A program made the translations under genes and the position numbers. This document shows positions 47,231 to 58,899 of a DNA stretch of 64,000 nt, piece after piece; within the stretch, counting starts at the first letter, position 1; every line of letters starts with the position of its first letter. The notes beneath the pieces were generated by a model. The model made no database searches, was not told where the DNA came from, and saw nothing but the letters and a program-made list of their open reading frames with translations. The DNA lies in NCBI GenBank assembly GCA_030544215.1, contig JARZZO010000016.1, positions 59,995,501 through 60,059,500 on the forward strand, given 5' to 3'. The DNA is from Zantedeschia hybrid cultivar. Its lineage: Eukaryota; Streptophyta; Magnoliopsida; Alismatales; Araceae.

Positions 47231-48256
47231 CACTATAGGAAAAGAAGGTTGCATCGACTAATCTCATCGGTCACTAAAAACAAATATTTGGCCTCTAATT
47301 CTTTTAACGACCAAATATAGTTTGGTCGTATGATGGTCGTTGAATCATCGTCGTAGATATCCTTTGCAACCAAAATAAGTGGTTAGTTGCTAAAGGTTGA
47401 TATTATAGCGACTAAAATAAAAGTTAGTCGCTACTTTTTATAAACATTAGCAATCAAAACATTAGTGGTAAATGTCCTTCAAAGGTTTGCAACAACTACG
47501 TTTTAGTCGCTATCAACAATTATTAGTGACTATATAGTAATTGTCACTAATGTTATTGTCACTAATCTAGTTACAAAATTTGGTTAAGGATTTATATATC
47601 TTATATTTATTTTTAAAAATATATATTAATTAAATATTTTCATACTAACTAACGAATCAGATTCCTTGAGTCACTAGAGAACTAGGATTAGTAGGAATAT
47701 GATCCGATCCCACATTCCCGGTTTTAAACACTGATATCCAATGCTACTCATAATATGTTCTATCACAATCCAAGGCTACACCCCTCAAGATTGACCTCCC
47801 ATCTACCTTTATAATGTACAATAATAAATATAAAAACTTATGTGGCAATACAAAGTCGCCATTTTTTTTCACTTCTACACATTTATAATCACCATATTTT
47901 AGCAAGTGGAAGATGGTCGCTAATGATCTTCAGCGAGTAAGTATTTTGTCACTATTACCTTATATAATGATTAGTGACTAAACAAGTATTTGTCACTAAT
48001 AAGTTAGCATAGCGACTAATTGTTTACCCCCTAATGCACTCAATTGTTGGTTGCTAGGGTAATTAGCAACTAACCATTACGATCAAAGATTGTTTAGTCA
48101 TTAATGGTCATTTATAGGGCAAGTTAAAGAATGGCCGCTATTAGTAGACACTTTTGGTGACTAACTTGACCTTTGGTCCCTACTAATTAACTTTAACAAC
48201 TATATTTTCTTAGTCACTAATACTTTTAGTTGCTAATGACCTATTTTCTTGTAGTG
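47231..48256. mobile_element. Non-autonomous CACTA element
   Basis: 1026 bp, starts CACTATAGGAAAAG and ends CTATTTTCTTGTAGTG, the inverse of CACTACAAGAAAATAG. The interior is filled with TTAGTCGCTA-like and GTGACTAA-like subterminal motifs in both orientations, and has no ORF. It splits the LINE reading frame. Flanking triplets (TAT and TCA) differ, so the 3-bp duplication has decayed. Confidence 0.85.
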
Positions 48257-48364
48257 TCAAAAGCTTTGGAAATATCAACCTTTAGATAGAACCATCCATA
48301 TTTATCCTTGATATTTTTCATTGAGTGCATGATTGCCTAGAGTAACTAGGATACTATCCAACAA

Positions 48365-48703
48365 GGAGTTTTACTTGCTGCACTGCTACGTGTTGAGGTG
48401 GAACGTGTCGTCCAGCCGCGTCCCGCCACCTGGAGACCCGCACATGACCCCTATCCCCCATAAATGTGTCCTGACGTCAACAAGAAAAATTAAAAAAAAA
48501 ATTACTTTTAAATTATGATCTCAACTTCAGAGCTTCATGATGCTCTCGAGATCACAGTATGAAGGTAATTTTCTTTTTCTTTTTTTACTGATGTTAGGAC
48601 GTATTTATGGGAGGACATGGGTCATGTGTGGGCCTTCAAGTGGTGGGACGTGGTTGGACAGTGCTTTCCACCTCAACAGGTGGCGGTGCACCAAGTAAAA
48701 CTC
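48365..48703. mobile_element. Mutator-type MITE, copy 3
   Basis: Starts GGAGTTTTACTTGCTGCACT and ends GTGCACCAAGTAAAACTC; arms are inverted over about 60 bp. Flanks ATCCAACAA (48356-48364) and ATCTAGCAA (48704-48712) match at 7 of 9 positions. Inserted in the LINE remnant. Confidence 0.75.
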
Positions 48704-48739
48704 ATCTAGCAAAAATCTTTGTCGGATAAAGGCCGAATG

Positions 48740-48903
48740 ATTGTGAGATACAAACTTAGGAAGCAGTGTCATTTGAATGATGCATATTAAGACTCTTATT
48801 CTTTTTCCTAAATTCATTGTTATTGTGAGATACAAACTTAAGAAGCAGTGACATTTGAATGATGCATCTTGAGACTCTTATCCTTTTTCCTAAAATCATT
48901 GTT
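48740..48903. repeat. Tandem duplication, 82-bp unit, within LINE remnant
   Basis: ATTGTGAGATACAAACTTAG at 48740 recurs at 48822; the rest of the unit (GCAGTG, CATTTGAATGATGCAT, GACTCTTAT) also repeats. Confidence 0.85.
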
Positions 48904-48904
48904 T

Positions 48905-49960
48905 GAATTGATACAAAAAAAAAGGGTTATAGTATCTTAAAATCAGCTCAGATGCTAAGAAATTCTTAGAACTAAATAAATATGTAGAAGAATTTGATGA
49001 TTTACATTTCCTGAGTAATAAAAAATTAAGCTATTTTTTATACCACACTACATATCATTAGCTAATAGATTTATTTCCATAATTTCTCACTTGATCTTTC
49101 AGTAAATGGAAAATAGATGACCCCTCTATGTAGTGATTGTTTCATGTTCATTATAGTATTACTTACTACAATGCAAGAGATATTACAATTCAAGGTTGAT
49201 TGAACGCCGCAGTATTGTTGTCTGATCATTGAGATCAAGTAATAGGCATCAAGTCAAAAAAAAAAAAAATTTGCAACACCTCTGATACTGCCATTGGACC
49301 GAAAATCCACCCTCCCCAGTTAAAAAATAAATTCTTATACAATTTTAAATATTAAAATAGGCCCTTATGGTTGATCCCATCCTTGTGACCTTAATTTTCA
49401 CTGTTCGATCTTGACGATCAACTAGAGTTGTCTGATCGGATATGTATAAAAAATAAATATCTAAAAATACTATAAAATATTTTTTTTAAAAAAAAAATCG
49501 TTAGATTAGCCCTTAGGGTTGATCCCATTTCCTGGAGTTTTAGTTTTGATCTCCGAACGACGACGGATTTGATTTGATGGTTATGGTTAAATTTTTCGAT
49601 CCAATGGTAAAAAAATCTCAAGGGGGGAAAAACACTTTAGAAGGAGGTATTCAAATATTTTAAAATTTTGACAATCTTTTTTTGTTTGAAATCAAAAGGA
49701 TGAATTTTCGAGGGATGCATCTAAGATAGATGCGGGGCACATTATATATACTGAGCTCCAATGACTCATTAGATAGTTGCAACAAAAGGAAGCGTCCTCT
49801 TATGTAATCTGACAGCTCAGATCGTGTAAGGGAATGATTAAATGACTGCATGCATATATTGGAACGGTGTGTAATAAGAATTACTCATATAGTATAGTAT
49901 TAGACTCTTCTAAATTGTAAACTTGTAAGTATATTTGGTACATGAGAATGTTATGTATCT
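48905..49960. other. AT-rich DNA, no gene
   Basis: CCCTTATGGTTGATCCCAT near 49362 and CCCTTAGGGTTGATCCCAT near 49510 are a diverged direct repeat. Nothing coding. Confidence 0.4.
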
Positions 49961-49966
49961 TTTTAT

Positions 49967-50146
49967 GAGAAGAGATACTCTCAGTATACTTTTGGACCAG
50001 AGTCCAACAGTACTGAGAGGGGGAGGGCGGCCAAACATTGCAAAAAATCCCTCATATGATTCCAAAAGTTGGCAAATACCTGGGCCCTCCCCCTCTTAGT
50101 ATTGCTGGACTCCGGTCCAAACATGTACTGAGAAGATCTCGTCTCT
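49967..50146. mobile_element. MITE family A, copy 4 (best preserved)
   Basis: 180 bp. Left arm GAGAAGAGATACTCTCAGTA then GGACCAGAGTCCAACAGTAC; right arm inverse GAGATCTTCTCAGTACATG then GGACCGGAGTCCAGCAATAC. Arms about 60 bp. Confidence 0.8.
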
Positions 50147-50159
50147 CTTTTTATATGCA

Positions 50160-50480
50160 TAGTTTTGTTTTCATTTATTATTAAACAACAAAGTATCAAA
50201 ATTTCTGTTATATTTGTATCACTATTTTTCATATGCAAAGCAAAATTATGAACACAATCTTATACAGTGCCTATGAATAACAAATAAAAGTATGCCAAGA
50301 TAAAGAGCATAATTCGTTTATGTTATTATAATAAAAAATAACATTTCTTTGTTTATCCTTATTGACAAAATAATCAAGAAATTATTTTTTACATATTTTT
50401 TACTACTTTTTTCGTCGCTAGAAAGTGGCCATATTATAATAAAAGAAAGATTGATGTAGGACTCATTTGAAAAAATTTTG
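50160..50480. repeat. AT-rich dispersed repeat, copy 1
   Basis: Shares ordered blocks with 53440-53790 in direct orientation: TATTTGTATCACTATTTTT, ATGAATAACAAATA, AAAGAGCATAATT, ATCAAGAAATTATTTTTT, AAAGAAAGATTG, ACTCATTTGAAAAAAT. Confidence 0.65.
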
Positions 50481-51945
50481 AACATTGGATTTGCATGATA
50501 AGGGATAAGATTTGGGCTGACTCTAGATAAGAAGACAAAATACCAAATCAAATTTAAGTTTCATTACTTGATTTTGAGGTATTTTAAAAATTCTTGAACT
50601 TTCTTCTAACGGGATGTCAAAATTCTTATGATTTAGTCCTCTCACTATTTAAGATCCCAACCTCATATTTTTAAATGTATTTTTTGTTATTTCTTTCCAC
50701 TCTTTTTGAGCAACCAAGAAGTGAGGGGATTGAGGAAAAGAGGTTAGCCAACTAGACTCTTAAAGGGTCTTTGGTGTTCTTGATGTTTAGAGACCTTGTA
50801 CATCTACTTGTTGTTATTATTTTTTTTACTATGAAGATGTTTTTACAACTTGGATTTCTTCTTTCTATAGCTTCACTCATCTGGATCTACCTTCTCTTAA
50901 GAGTTTTCTTAGAGGAGATCTAGGTTTTTCCCTTAGCATTTGTGTGATTCTGAGTTCTTAAATAAGGTAGGCATGGTTGGTGTCAAAACCATAAGAGTAT
51001 AGCTTAGTTGGTTTTAAATATTATGTAATTCTCTAATGTCCTTTAATTTTCTATTGAAATTTTGTGTTCTTGTGAAATATCCAAGTATGGGATAGTGGTT
51101 GATATTGTAGTTTTAAGTTTTAGCAAAGCATGGAACATTAGAAATTTTCATTAAGGTTTCGTTTGTGTACACTATGAGCATTTTCGTAAGTATAATTTTC
51201 TAACTTCATTTAATAGTGGGTTAGAATGAGAATTTTAGTAATTTATATATATTATACAATCCTAATGAAATTTTATGTTACAATCCTTATAGAATGGGTA
51301 TCTTCAAAAAAAATATCAAAAAATTTAAAATTTATTTGATGATATTACCGGTCGTCTAATGGAGTGTATAATTTATTCTGATTTTTCTGTATCATGGACG
51401 GTACAGTAATATTTTATTTTTTGCTACTTGAATGATGGATCTCTTCCCCTTGTTGCATATTGACTATTTAGTTAATTATATATGTATAGTACTACTTGTC
51501 AACCTGAGGCATATAGTATTAAATCATTGAGCCACCCAACTCAAAATCCTAAGGTATTGAGTGCAAATGACATTATTCATTTAAATATTTTTTTATTTAT
51601 CATTTTATTCAATATAAGATTATTTTAACATAACTTGCACACAATCGTATGGACAATGACACTTTTTTATTTACAATGAAGTGAAATTCTTGTCCTAATT
51701 GATATTTTTCGTCTGCCAAAGAAAAAGTGACTTTTTTGATCAAGTGACTCAGTTAACTATATATAAGTTCTTAACTGGTGACTATTCAAATCACAACAAA
51801 GTTAATATTTTTTTCTTAAATAGGGATAGTTCTACACAATGGCAAATTTTCAGTGCTTATTTAGGTGAGAATTTCGTATTTAAGATAATAACTAAGGAAG
51901 AGATCTCATATATTGTATAATTTTGTGTAAGGGAGTATTTTGAAA
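50480..51945. other. AT-rich non-coding DNA
   Basis: No gene. CT/GT-rich text near 50700-51000 resembles an LTR but lacks a partner. 51500-51660 shares a motif block (ATTGAGCCACCCAACT, AAGGTATTGAGTGCAAATGA) with 61980-62080. Confidence 0.35.
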
Positions 51946-51947
51946 GC

Positions 51948-52117
51948 ATATCCCCTTAGTACACCGACTGACTAAGTCCGATCAGTACATCGAGAGGGAG
52001 ATGAGCATTCCTGCCAAATTTGAAGTATGAGCCCCTCCTAATTTTTTTCAAAAATCTCCCCCCCCCCCGTCGTGCACTACTAGACTCGGTCAGTCAATGC
52101 ACTGAAGAGATGACATG
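51948..52117. mobile_element. MITE family A, copy 5
   Basis: Left arm CATATCCCCTTAGTACACCG then CTGACTAAGTC; right arm GACTCGGTCAGTCAATGC then ACTGAAGAGATGACATG is its inverse. C9 run near 52060. Confidence 0.7.
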
Positions 52118-52599
52118 AAGGGGGTACGTGACTGTAGAATTTGTCAAACCAAATAGACTGATGTATTGATCTTTTGTTTTTCTCTCTCTTAGTTTTGTTC
52201 TTCTTTGTTTATTCTATATATCTAATTTGGTTCTTTTATACGAAGAGAAAATTTTCTAATACTTCTTGATTTAAGAGATATCAACAAGATCATATTTCGT
52301 TAAAAATCACATTGTCAACTTTTGGTTAAGAAGACATTTGATACATCACATTGGGATGTCTACTATAGGAGTAGAGCCTGAAAGATTAAAGATAATAGAG
52401 TAATAGAAATAGATATAGTAGTATGAGATGAAATTTTATATGATCTTGATAAGACCAACGACACTTACTTAAAGTTATATCGTATATAAGGTGTCTCATT
52501 TTATTTATATAAGAAAAAGAAATTAAGTCAAACAAATTAATCAAATGAACTTGAAAATGATTTCTCATAGTGATGAATGTTATTTTCCTTCGTGGGCTC

Positions 52600-53035
52600 A
52601 GCTCACTAAGAATGAATTAATTGTTTAAGGATAGCCTAAGAAGACTCCTTTGCCGACTAACGGCTAAGAATAGTTGGCCCATTCGGCTCAATAAAGTCCC
52701 GCTATCCATAAGAAACACAGAACATCTTGAGATTGAGGAACAATATCACATCAGAAAATGCAAGAAATCCTACTTACCCTCACTTTATTAAAGGAGTCCA
52801 AAGGTGTCAAATCAAGATAAATCATTTTTTACTCACTTAACCACTTACATCTTGCCACATCTTCTTACCACTCACTTGACCGTCGAAACATATTTCTCTA
52901 GAGACCACACCGGAGAGCCCATTGACATTTGCTCACTATACAGGACATGTCTCAAGTGGGACTTGCCGATTTACTTTCTACATGGCACTCAACCTTCGGT
53001 TACTTCACATAAAAATAGTTCAATGTGACTTTAAA
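52600..53035. repeat. LTR-like fragment
   Basis: Contains ACATCTTGAGATTGAGG and CACATCAG..AATCCTACTTA text and is unusually GC-rich for its surroundings. Resembles part of a gypsy LTR; may pair with the LTR-end-like segment near 55140-55540 as parts of one decayed element. Confidence 0.3.
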
Positions 53036-53439
53036 TAGGCACTTATTTAGGACTACAAAAAGACTATTCTCATTGACATAAGAATGTTAAGAATGAATAT
53101 ATTCATAGATGCTATAATGGGTTTAGTTATGCAAGAAAGAGACAGTGATTCATCACATTGAGAGCATCTTGAACTCTCAAGAAAAATTCTTTTTTTTTTT
53201 TCATATCAATAACTAATGCAACATGAACTTGTAATTTTTAAAAGAATATTATGCTTCAATTATATTATTATCTTAATATACTTTTATAAATAAATCATAA
53301 CTTGTTAAATATTTTTTATATTTTTATAAATTTAAAATTATAATAACTCCATGTACTTATTGCAGTAACGTGTAGTAAATATAAGACCATGCTAAATATC
53401 AAGCTTATGAGTGTATATACTTGATGGATGGGTATGGTA

Positions 53440-53790
53440 TGTAAGTTTTTTATTTGTATTTTTTATATTTATTAACGAATCTATGAGTGTCAACATTTCT
53501 ATTATAGTTTGTATCACCTTTTTTGTATGTAAATTAAATTACGGGCACAACTTTATTTACTATCTATGAACAACGAATAGAAATATGTCACATAAAGAAC
53601 ATAATTTATTTTTATTTATTATAATTAAAAAGTAATGTTCTTTAGTTTTTAGGTTAACAAAGTTATCAAGAAATAATTTTTTCATATTTTTTTTACATTT
53701 TTTCTCAGCATTAGAAAAGTGAAATCATATTATGACAAAAGGAAGATTGGTTTAAGATTCATTTGAAAAAATGTTAAGTACTAATTAGAA
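53440..53790. repeat. AT-rich dispersed repeat, copy 2
   Basis: Diverged direct copy of 50160-50480; see the blocks listed there. Confidence 0.65.
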
Positions 53791-53832
53791 ACATAAATAA
53801 AAAATAATTTCACTTAAACATAGAGAAGAAAT

Positions 53833-53841
53833 AAATATCAA
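53833..53841. repeat. 9-bp target-site duplication AAATATCAA (left)
   Basis: Identical to 54336-54344 on the other side of the element. Confidence 0.9.
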
Positions 53842-54335
53842 GAATAATATTTACGGCAATGTCATGCATTGCAATCCACGTGGATGGCAATGTCATGCAT
53901 TGCAATCCACGTGGATTGCAATGCATGGCACAACAGCTGTTCGATCCAATCGGATCAGACGGCTGTTATGCACCCCATTTAGATTTAGGAGGGTATTTTC
54001 TTATTTTTTATTTTATATTCTGATTTTTTATCTGATCAAAAATTGGACGATACAGTTAAGTTGCTCGGGTTGGCCCCCACCTAACTGTATTTTTTTTTTC
54101 AAAAAAAAAATTGACACTAACATCGATTTATGTGTAAAAATTACAAAAATTTCTTTAAAAAAATTATACAATCGGGTCAGGGCCGACCCGAGCAACTGGT
54201 TGTACCGTCCGATTTTTTATCAGACACTCAATAAAATTAAAAAACCCAAACAAAAAATAAAAAAATCAAACCCCCTTAAATCTAGACGGTTGTTGTGCCA
54301 CATTGATTGCAATGCAAGGCATTGCAGTATTACTC
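53842..54335. mobile_element. Mutator-type MITE, copy 4, with perfect 9-bp TSD
   Basis: 494 bp, flanked by AAATATCAA on both sides. Right end, inverted, reads GAGTAATACTGCAATGCC; left end GAATAATATTTACGGCAATG. Long inverted arms run inwards on both sides: GATACAGTTAAGTTGCTCGG on the left faces CCGAGCAACTGGTTGTACC on the right. The left arm also has a tandem 31-base duplication (GGCAATGTCATGCATTGCAA start). The 9-bp duplication identifies the Mutator superfamily. Confidence 0.9.
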
Positions 54336-54529
54336 AAATATCAAACCTAATATAAATCCCATCACTTAGTTTCATATTACTTTAGTAATCTTTTGTTTTC
54401 GTTTCAATGACGTGTCACAAAAAAAAATATTTATAAAAAATATATTGTAGTTGAGATCACTATCTAATCGATAGATCGTATGACACATGATCATTGCACT
54501 ATTTTGTATAAGTAGGAAGCCTTAAGAAC

Positions 54530-54960
54530 TATTTGTTGCTTAATCCATTGATTGGACGACAGTTGCAACTATAATACTTGCAATGTCTCCAAAATTTCTT
54601 AGATTTTAAATGCTGCCAAAAGTTATCAGGCCATCCAACTGAAAACCTTAAACATTGAATAAAAAAGACATATCTACTTAAAATAATTTTTAGTACTCAT
54701 TTATTCAATATGACACTATTTAAACATATCTCTTCATGAATAAATTAACTAAAATTATGACACATGAACAACAATAAACATAAAATGCGTAGCCTAAATA
54801 TCATAACTATAAGTTCTAAGACTATATTGAAATTATCGGGCCATTCAACTGAAAATTTTAAGATATTAAATGAAATTGAAAATATTTATTTTAGACATAT
54901 TTAATTGGTCCCTTATTCAATGTAAGACTATTCAATGTAAGTCATCACTAGTAATGTTGA
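54530..54960. repeat. AT-rich dispersed repeat, second module
   Basis: Blocks CATATCTCTTCATG, TTATGACACATGAACAA, GCGTAGCCTAAATATCATA and CCATTCAACTGAAAATTTTA recur, diverged, at 61860-62080 and partly at 55900-55990. Confidence 0.6.
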
Positions 54961-55139
54961 CTCTAGATTATCCTACTTTTTATTACTAAATAAGTCAATT
55001 CTTTATATAAATATCTTTTAAAAAAATTAGTGTAAATTTTTTATATCAAATTATATACATAAATATTTATAAAAGTCATTTATATTTGATATATGACATA
55101 ACCTACATTTAGTCCTTACATCAGTCGTTGCATTTACTC

Positions 55140-55540
55140 TCCCAGTTGTCCTTTGTTATAAATAAAAAGGATTTAATACCTTGAAAAATATATGCCATAA
55201 AGGCCACATTAAATATTTTTTTCCTCTATTTCTCTCTCTCTTGCCTCTATTTGTCCTATTATCTTTGTCGCCATCTGACTTGAACGTCAAAGGGGTTTAT
55301 TTGGGACGATTACCTTAGGTCTACCTGACAACGGGTCTTGGTATGTACAGAAAGTAAGATTCTACTTAAATCTGATTTTACTTGGCCGACTTCTCCATAT
55401 AATTCTGTGGTAGACTCACGCATCTTCGGTTCGGCTCGACTAATCTCTCAGTCGTCCAGATCAGTAGTTTATAATGCTATAAAAGTAACATTTCAAAATT
55501 TTAATATTTTAATAGAACAAAATCCTTATCACAGTTGACA
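55140..55540 (+). repeat. LTR 3'-end-like fragment
   Basis: CGCCATCTGACTTGAACGTC followed by AAAGGGGTTTATTTGGGACG resembles the conserved end region of many plant gypsy LTRs. No primer binding site or coding part follows. Confidence 0.4.
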
Positions 55541-55544
55541 TTTT

Positions 55545-56180
55545 TCATTTAAATAAGAAAATATTTTTTTTAATGAATGTCTTAGTTAGTTGATTGTATA
55601 CAAGTTCTCTTATGTAGGGAGGATTCAATTCTCAATATAACTCAAATAATTTCCTAATAGGGATACTTGCACATAATGACAACTTTTTTTACTCATTCAA
55701 GATTACCCTAAGACTTATTTGGAAAAACTTTAAGTACTAATAACAATATAAATAGAAAATAATTTCCTAATGTCACTAACACCACTATTTAATCGGCAGA
55801 TTAGATGATACATGATCATTGTATTGTCCCGTAAGAGTGTAATAGGTCTTAAAGCGCCTTCTTGTCAGATTTGTTGACTAGATTACAATTGCAACTATAA
55901 ACTTACAATGTCTTCAATATTTCTTAGCTTTCACATGATGTCAAAAAGTTATTAGGTTATCCAGCTGAAAAACTTCAACACATTCAGACTTCATTTGAAA
56001 ATACTTTAGGATAGATTTTGAGTCTACATATTTTTTTAGGAATCTTGTCCAATGAAATATTTTTTTCAAATGAAAAAAAAAGTGAGATTTGATAAAAAGT
56101 AGTTTTCTTTTTGTTAGACACAGAGATGAAACTTATTTGAATTCTCATGCCATCTAAAAGAAAAGATAACATAGGAATAT
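55545..56180. other. AT-rich non-coding DNA
   Basis: Contains a further partial copy of the dispersed repeat (AAGTACTAATAACAATATAA, TATCCAGCTGAAAAACTTCA). No gene. Confidence 0.35.
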
Positions 56181-56199
56181 GTTGTCAGAATATTTAATG

Positions 56200-57800
56200 G
56201 TCTCTTTGTTGTCACCTGAAAAATGAGTAAGAAGAAAAGTCTAAACAATTATTCAAAAAAGGCCCATGTCAAAAGAAATGGGCAACAACTAGGCCCATTC
56301 TGATAAGTCAAAGGAAGTCAAATATGGTCACTTTAGGCCCAAATGAATAAGAAATCCAATGACAGAACCGAGCCCACTATTTCAAGTAAAAAGAAGCCCA
56401 ATATGGCCGATTTGGGCCCAAAAAGTGGGTGCAAAGGCCCAATTTCATGGCAGCCATTAAAGGGCCACAAATGGTCCCCTTCATGCCTCATTCTCATCCC
56501 ATTGGCCCACTCTCAAATATGCCCAAAGATAGATAAAAAGAGAATGAGTGGTCCCCTCCTTCAAAAATGCTTCTAAAAGATGATAGGTGAAAAGTAAAAT
56601 GGAAACCAATGAGAATTCTCCAAGTGCAAAGGCCATATTGGGTGACTCCTAAGTGGAGGATCTTCACCTTAATCCAAGCCTAATGGATACTTAATCTATC
56701 CCCTTAAAGTAACCCAAGGCTATCTATAAAAGAAACACATATTCCTCCTTGTAAAAGTTGGAGACAAAAATCTACAAAAAAAAGAAGAAGAAGAAAATAG
56801 AGAGAGTAAGGAGGAGCACGTCTCCCTCCTCCCCTCCCCTCCATTTCCTGCAACCAAAGAGAGAAAGAAGAAGAAAAGAAGAAGGAAGGAGAGTAAGTGA
56901 AGAAGAGAGCAAGAGAGTAGGCTCTTAGAGCCATTTCCCCTTCCTCATCCCCTCTCAAAGGTAGAGTGGGGATGGGAGATGGGTGCATTTATGTTCTTAT
57001 TGATTTTCTTGCTTTTCTAGAATGTTTTCTTTATATTGAATGTTCTAGAAGCTTCTATCTCCCTTGATGTTCATCCATAGCATTGAAATCCAAAGAAATG
57101 CAAGTTCAGATTTTCTGTTTTGTCTGTGATCTGCTATGTTTTTTGCATTTTTTATACTATTTCTTTCTTCATAAGGCTTATGTTTTTCGTGTGGGGATGG
57201 TAAAAGAACCTTTCTAGTTCATGGAAATAGTCTTCTCAAGCCTCAAAGCCTCCTAAAGATGGAGTTATGATCCGAAATCCAAGTTGTTGTCCAGTTTTAT
57301 AAACTTTGCATTTTTTGCTTTGCTTTGGATCTTTAGGGATTTTTAAGGTGTCTTGACCTTCCATGTCCTTTTGGAGGACATCTCTTCTATAGATGATGCT
57401 CCCCTAAGGTTAAACATCATGAGAAACTCTTCAAAATCTATGAATCTCATGTTTTATATTTCTATTTTTCAAGTCATAACCGAATCGATTTTGGTGTGAT
57501 CTCTTCCTTCAATGGCTAAGGGTTTAGGCCTTAGAGGTTCTCAAGGGGGTCTCCTCACTAGTTGAGGATGGACTTCTTTGGGTATAATCCCTCTAACATA
57601 GAGCAAAAATGGAAGATTCATGGAAAAGGGTAAAAAATATGCTTAAGTTTTCATGATTTCATATTTAAGTTCTTCATAAGATTTCCTAAGAAAATACATC
57701 TAAAATATATTTTAAATAAAGATTTTGGGTTTCATACCTTTCATACTTTATTTTCCATCATTTTGGTTATGTTTAAGCCCTTATTTCATCAAAAAACTAG
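56200..57800. other. Probable LTR and leader of a retroelement
   Basis: Repeated GGCCCA motifs (56260-56510), a purine-rich block (AAGAAGAAGAAGAAA type, 56775-56920) and long non-coding sequence resemble the LTR/leader region of a large plant gypsy element. No second LTR copy in the window; inference. Confidence 0.35.
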
Positions 57801-57804
57801 TTTT

Positions 57805-57925
57805 CAGCTTAAGTCTGCACCTACTGTTCTGAGTCTGCGCCTCCCTGTGCAGACTCAGCTTCTGTTTGCAGGTTTTGAGTCTGCGCCTCTTTGTGCTTGT
57901 GGCTTGAGTGTGAGGTGATTCTTTA
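57805..57925. repeat. Outlying GAGTCTGCGC motifs
   Basis: GAGTCTGCGCCTCCCTGTGC with AGACTCAGC, and a further GAGTCTGCGCCTCTTTGTGC, the left-most members of the hairpin array at 58900-61320. Confidence 0.65.
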
Positions 57926-58236
57926 ATCCTCCTCCAATATATCCAAAGGATCCTTAGGCTTAGGGTTGTCTCTTTGAGGCCCAATGAAAGTCTTAAATGA
58001 CTTAGACTTTGGGTTTTATCAAGCTCTTGATGTTTCAATCCGAAATCTTGTTATATCTTTTAAGATTTTAAATTTTTTCCAATGTTTTCACTAAGGAAGT
58101 CCCAATCAAAGGATGCCAACAATTTCAATGTTAGGTAACCCATCAAGGACTCTCATACAAAGAGTATCATTCTTGTGTTTCCATTGCTATGGGTTCATTT
58201 AGATGATATGTCCCGAATGTCCCAATGAAATTAGTA

Positions 58237-58585
58237 GAGTTCCTTACTTCCCAAATATAGAGATGTATTGGTTTACTCCTTGTGGGTGACCCTTGCATTT
58301 CGAAGGCATTAAGGACACCCTTTGGGTGAGTGGCTTGTGCTCGGCACGGCCCCCTTGGCAGCCACTTCCATAGTTTATGGCCATACATGACCCTTCTAGG
58401 GGAATTGATGGAGTTCCTTGCTCCCCAAATATAGAGATGCTTTGGATTGTTCCTTGTGGATTTTCTTTACATTTCGAAGGCATTAAGGACACCCTTTGTG
58501 TGAGTAGTTTGTGCTCAGCACACCCTCCTTTTGTAGCCACCCCTATAGTTTATAGCCATACATACTCCCTTTAGGGGAATTGATC
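58237..58585. repeat. Tandem duplication, 174-bp unit
   Basis: GAGTTCCTTACTTCCCAAAT at 58237 recurs as GAGTTCCTTGCTCCCCAAAT at 58411, with CATTTCGAAGGCATTAAGGA and ACACCCTTTG..TGAGT blocks in each. The minus-strand frames here simply repeat with it. Confidence 0.85.
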
Positions 58586-58899
58586 CTTCGGGTTCCTTCA
58601 TGACATGGTTCTTCATGAATGTCCTAAACCCTTGTTAGGTTCTCCTAATAAAAGGTTGAAGTTCATCTTGAAGTCATTATATTAAGCATTTTTGATACTT
58701 TATAAAATGATCCAAGAAGAATATGATAGATGTGAAGAAATCATGTTATTTGAAAGAATCTATATAAAGAATATTCCTTAAAAAGATTTTATATAGCCAT
58801 GCTCAACTTCTGAGATTTCTCAGTATTATACTCTCCAAATTTGTAGTGATTCTTAAATCATTTCAAGTTGAAGGAAATATAAAATTAAAAATATGTTCA

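Larger units (their letters stand above)
46399..48835 (-). pseudogene. LINE reverse transcriptase/RNase H remnant with nested elements
   Basis: Minus-strand blocks in LINE order: LPKFVSHNHSAFIRQRFLLDE region (about 48770-48704), IMHSMKNIKDKYGWFYLK then VDISKAFD (about 48335-48257), KLEWNYMYTVLQEIGLSEAF (about 47228-47165), LSFAGKITLINLVLPSIPQ (about 47133-47077), and an RNase-H-like tail VSYAPRLCNCTAHEVARFV (46399-46647). The RT text is cut by a MITE (48365-48703) and again by a CACTA element (47231-48256) between the codons for AFD and KLEW. Stops and frameshifts exclude function. Upstream endonuclease domain not found. Confidence 0.85.

Noticed and set aside
58167..58540. Minus-strand frames of 73 and 98 residues sharing sequence
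   Set aside because: They repeat because the DNA is a 174-bp tandem duplication; no domain and no conservation argument.
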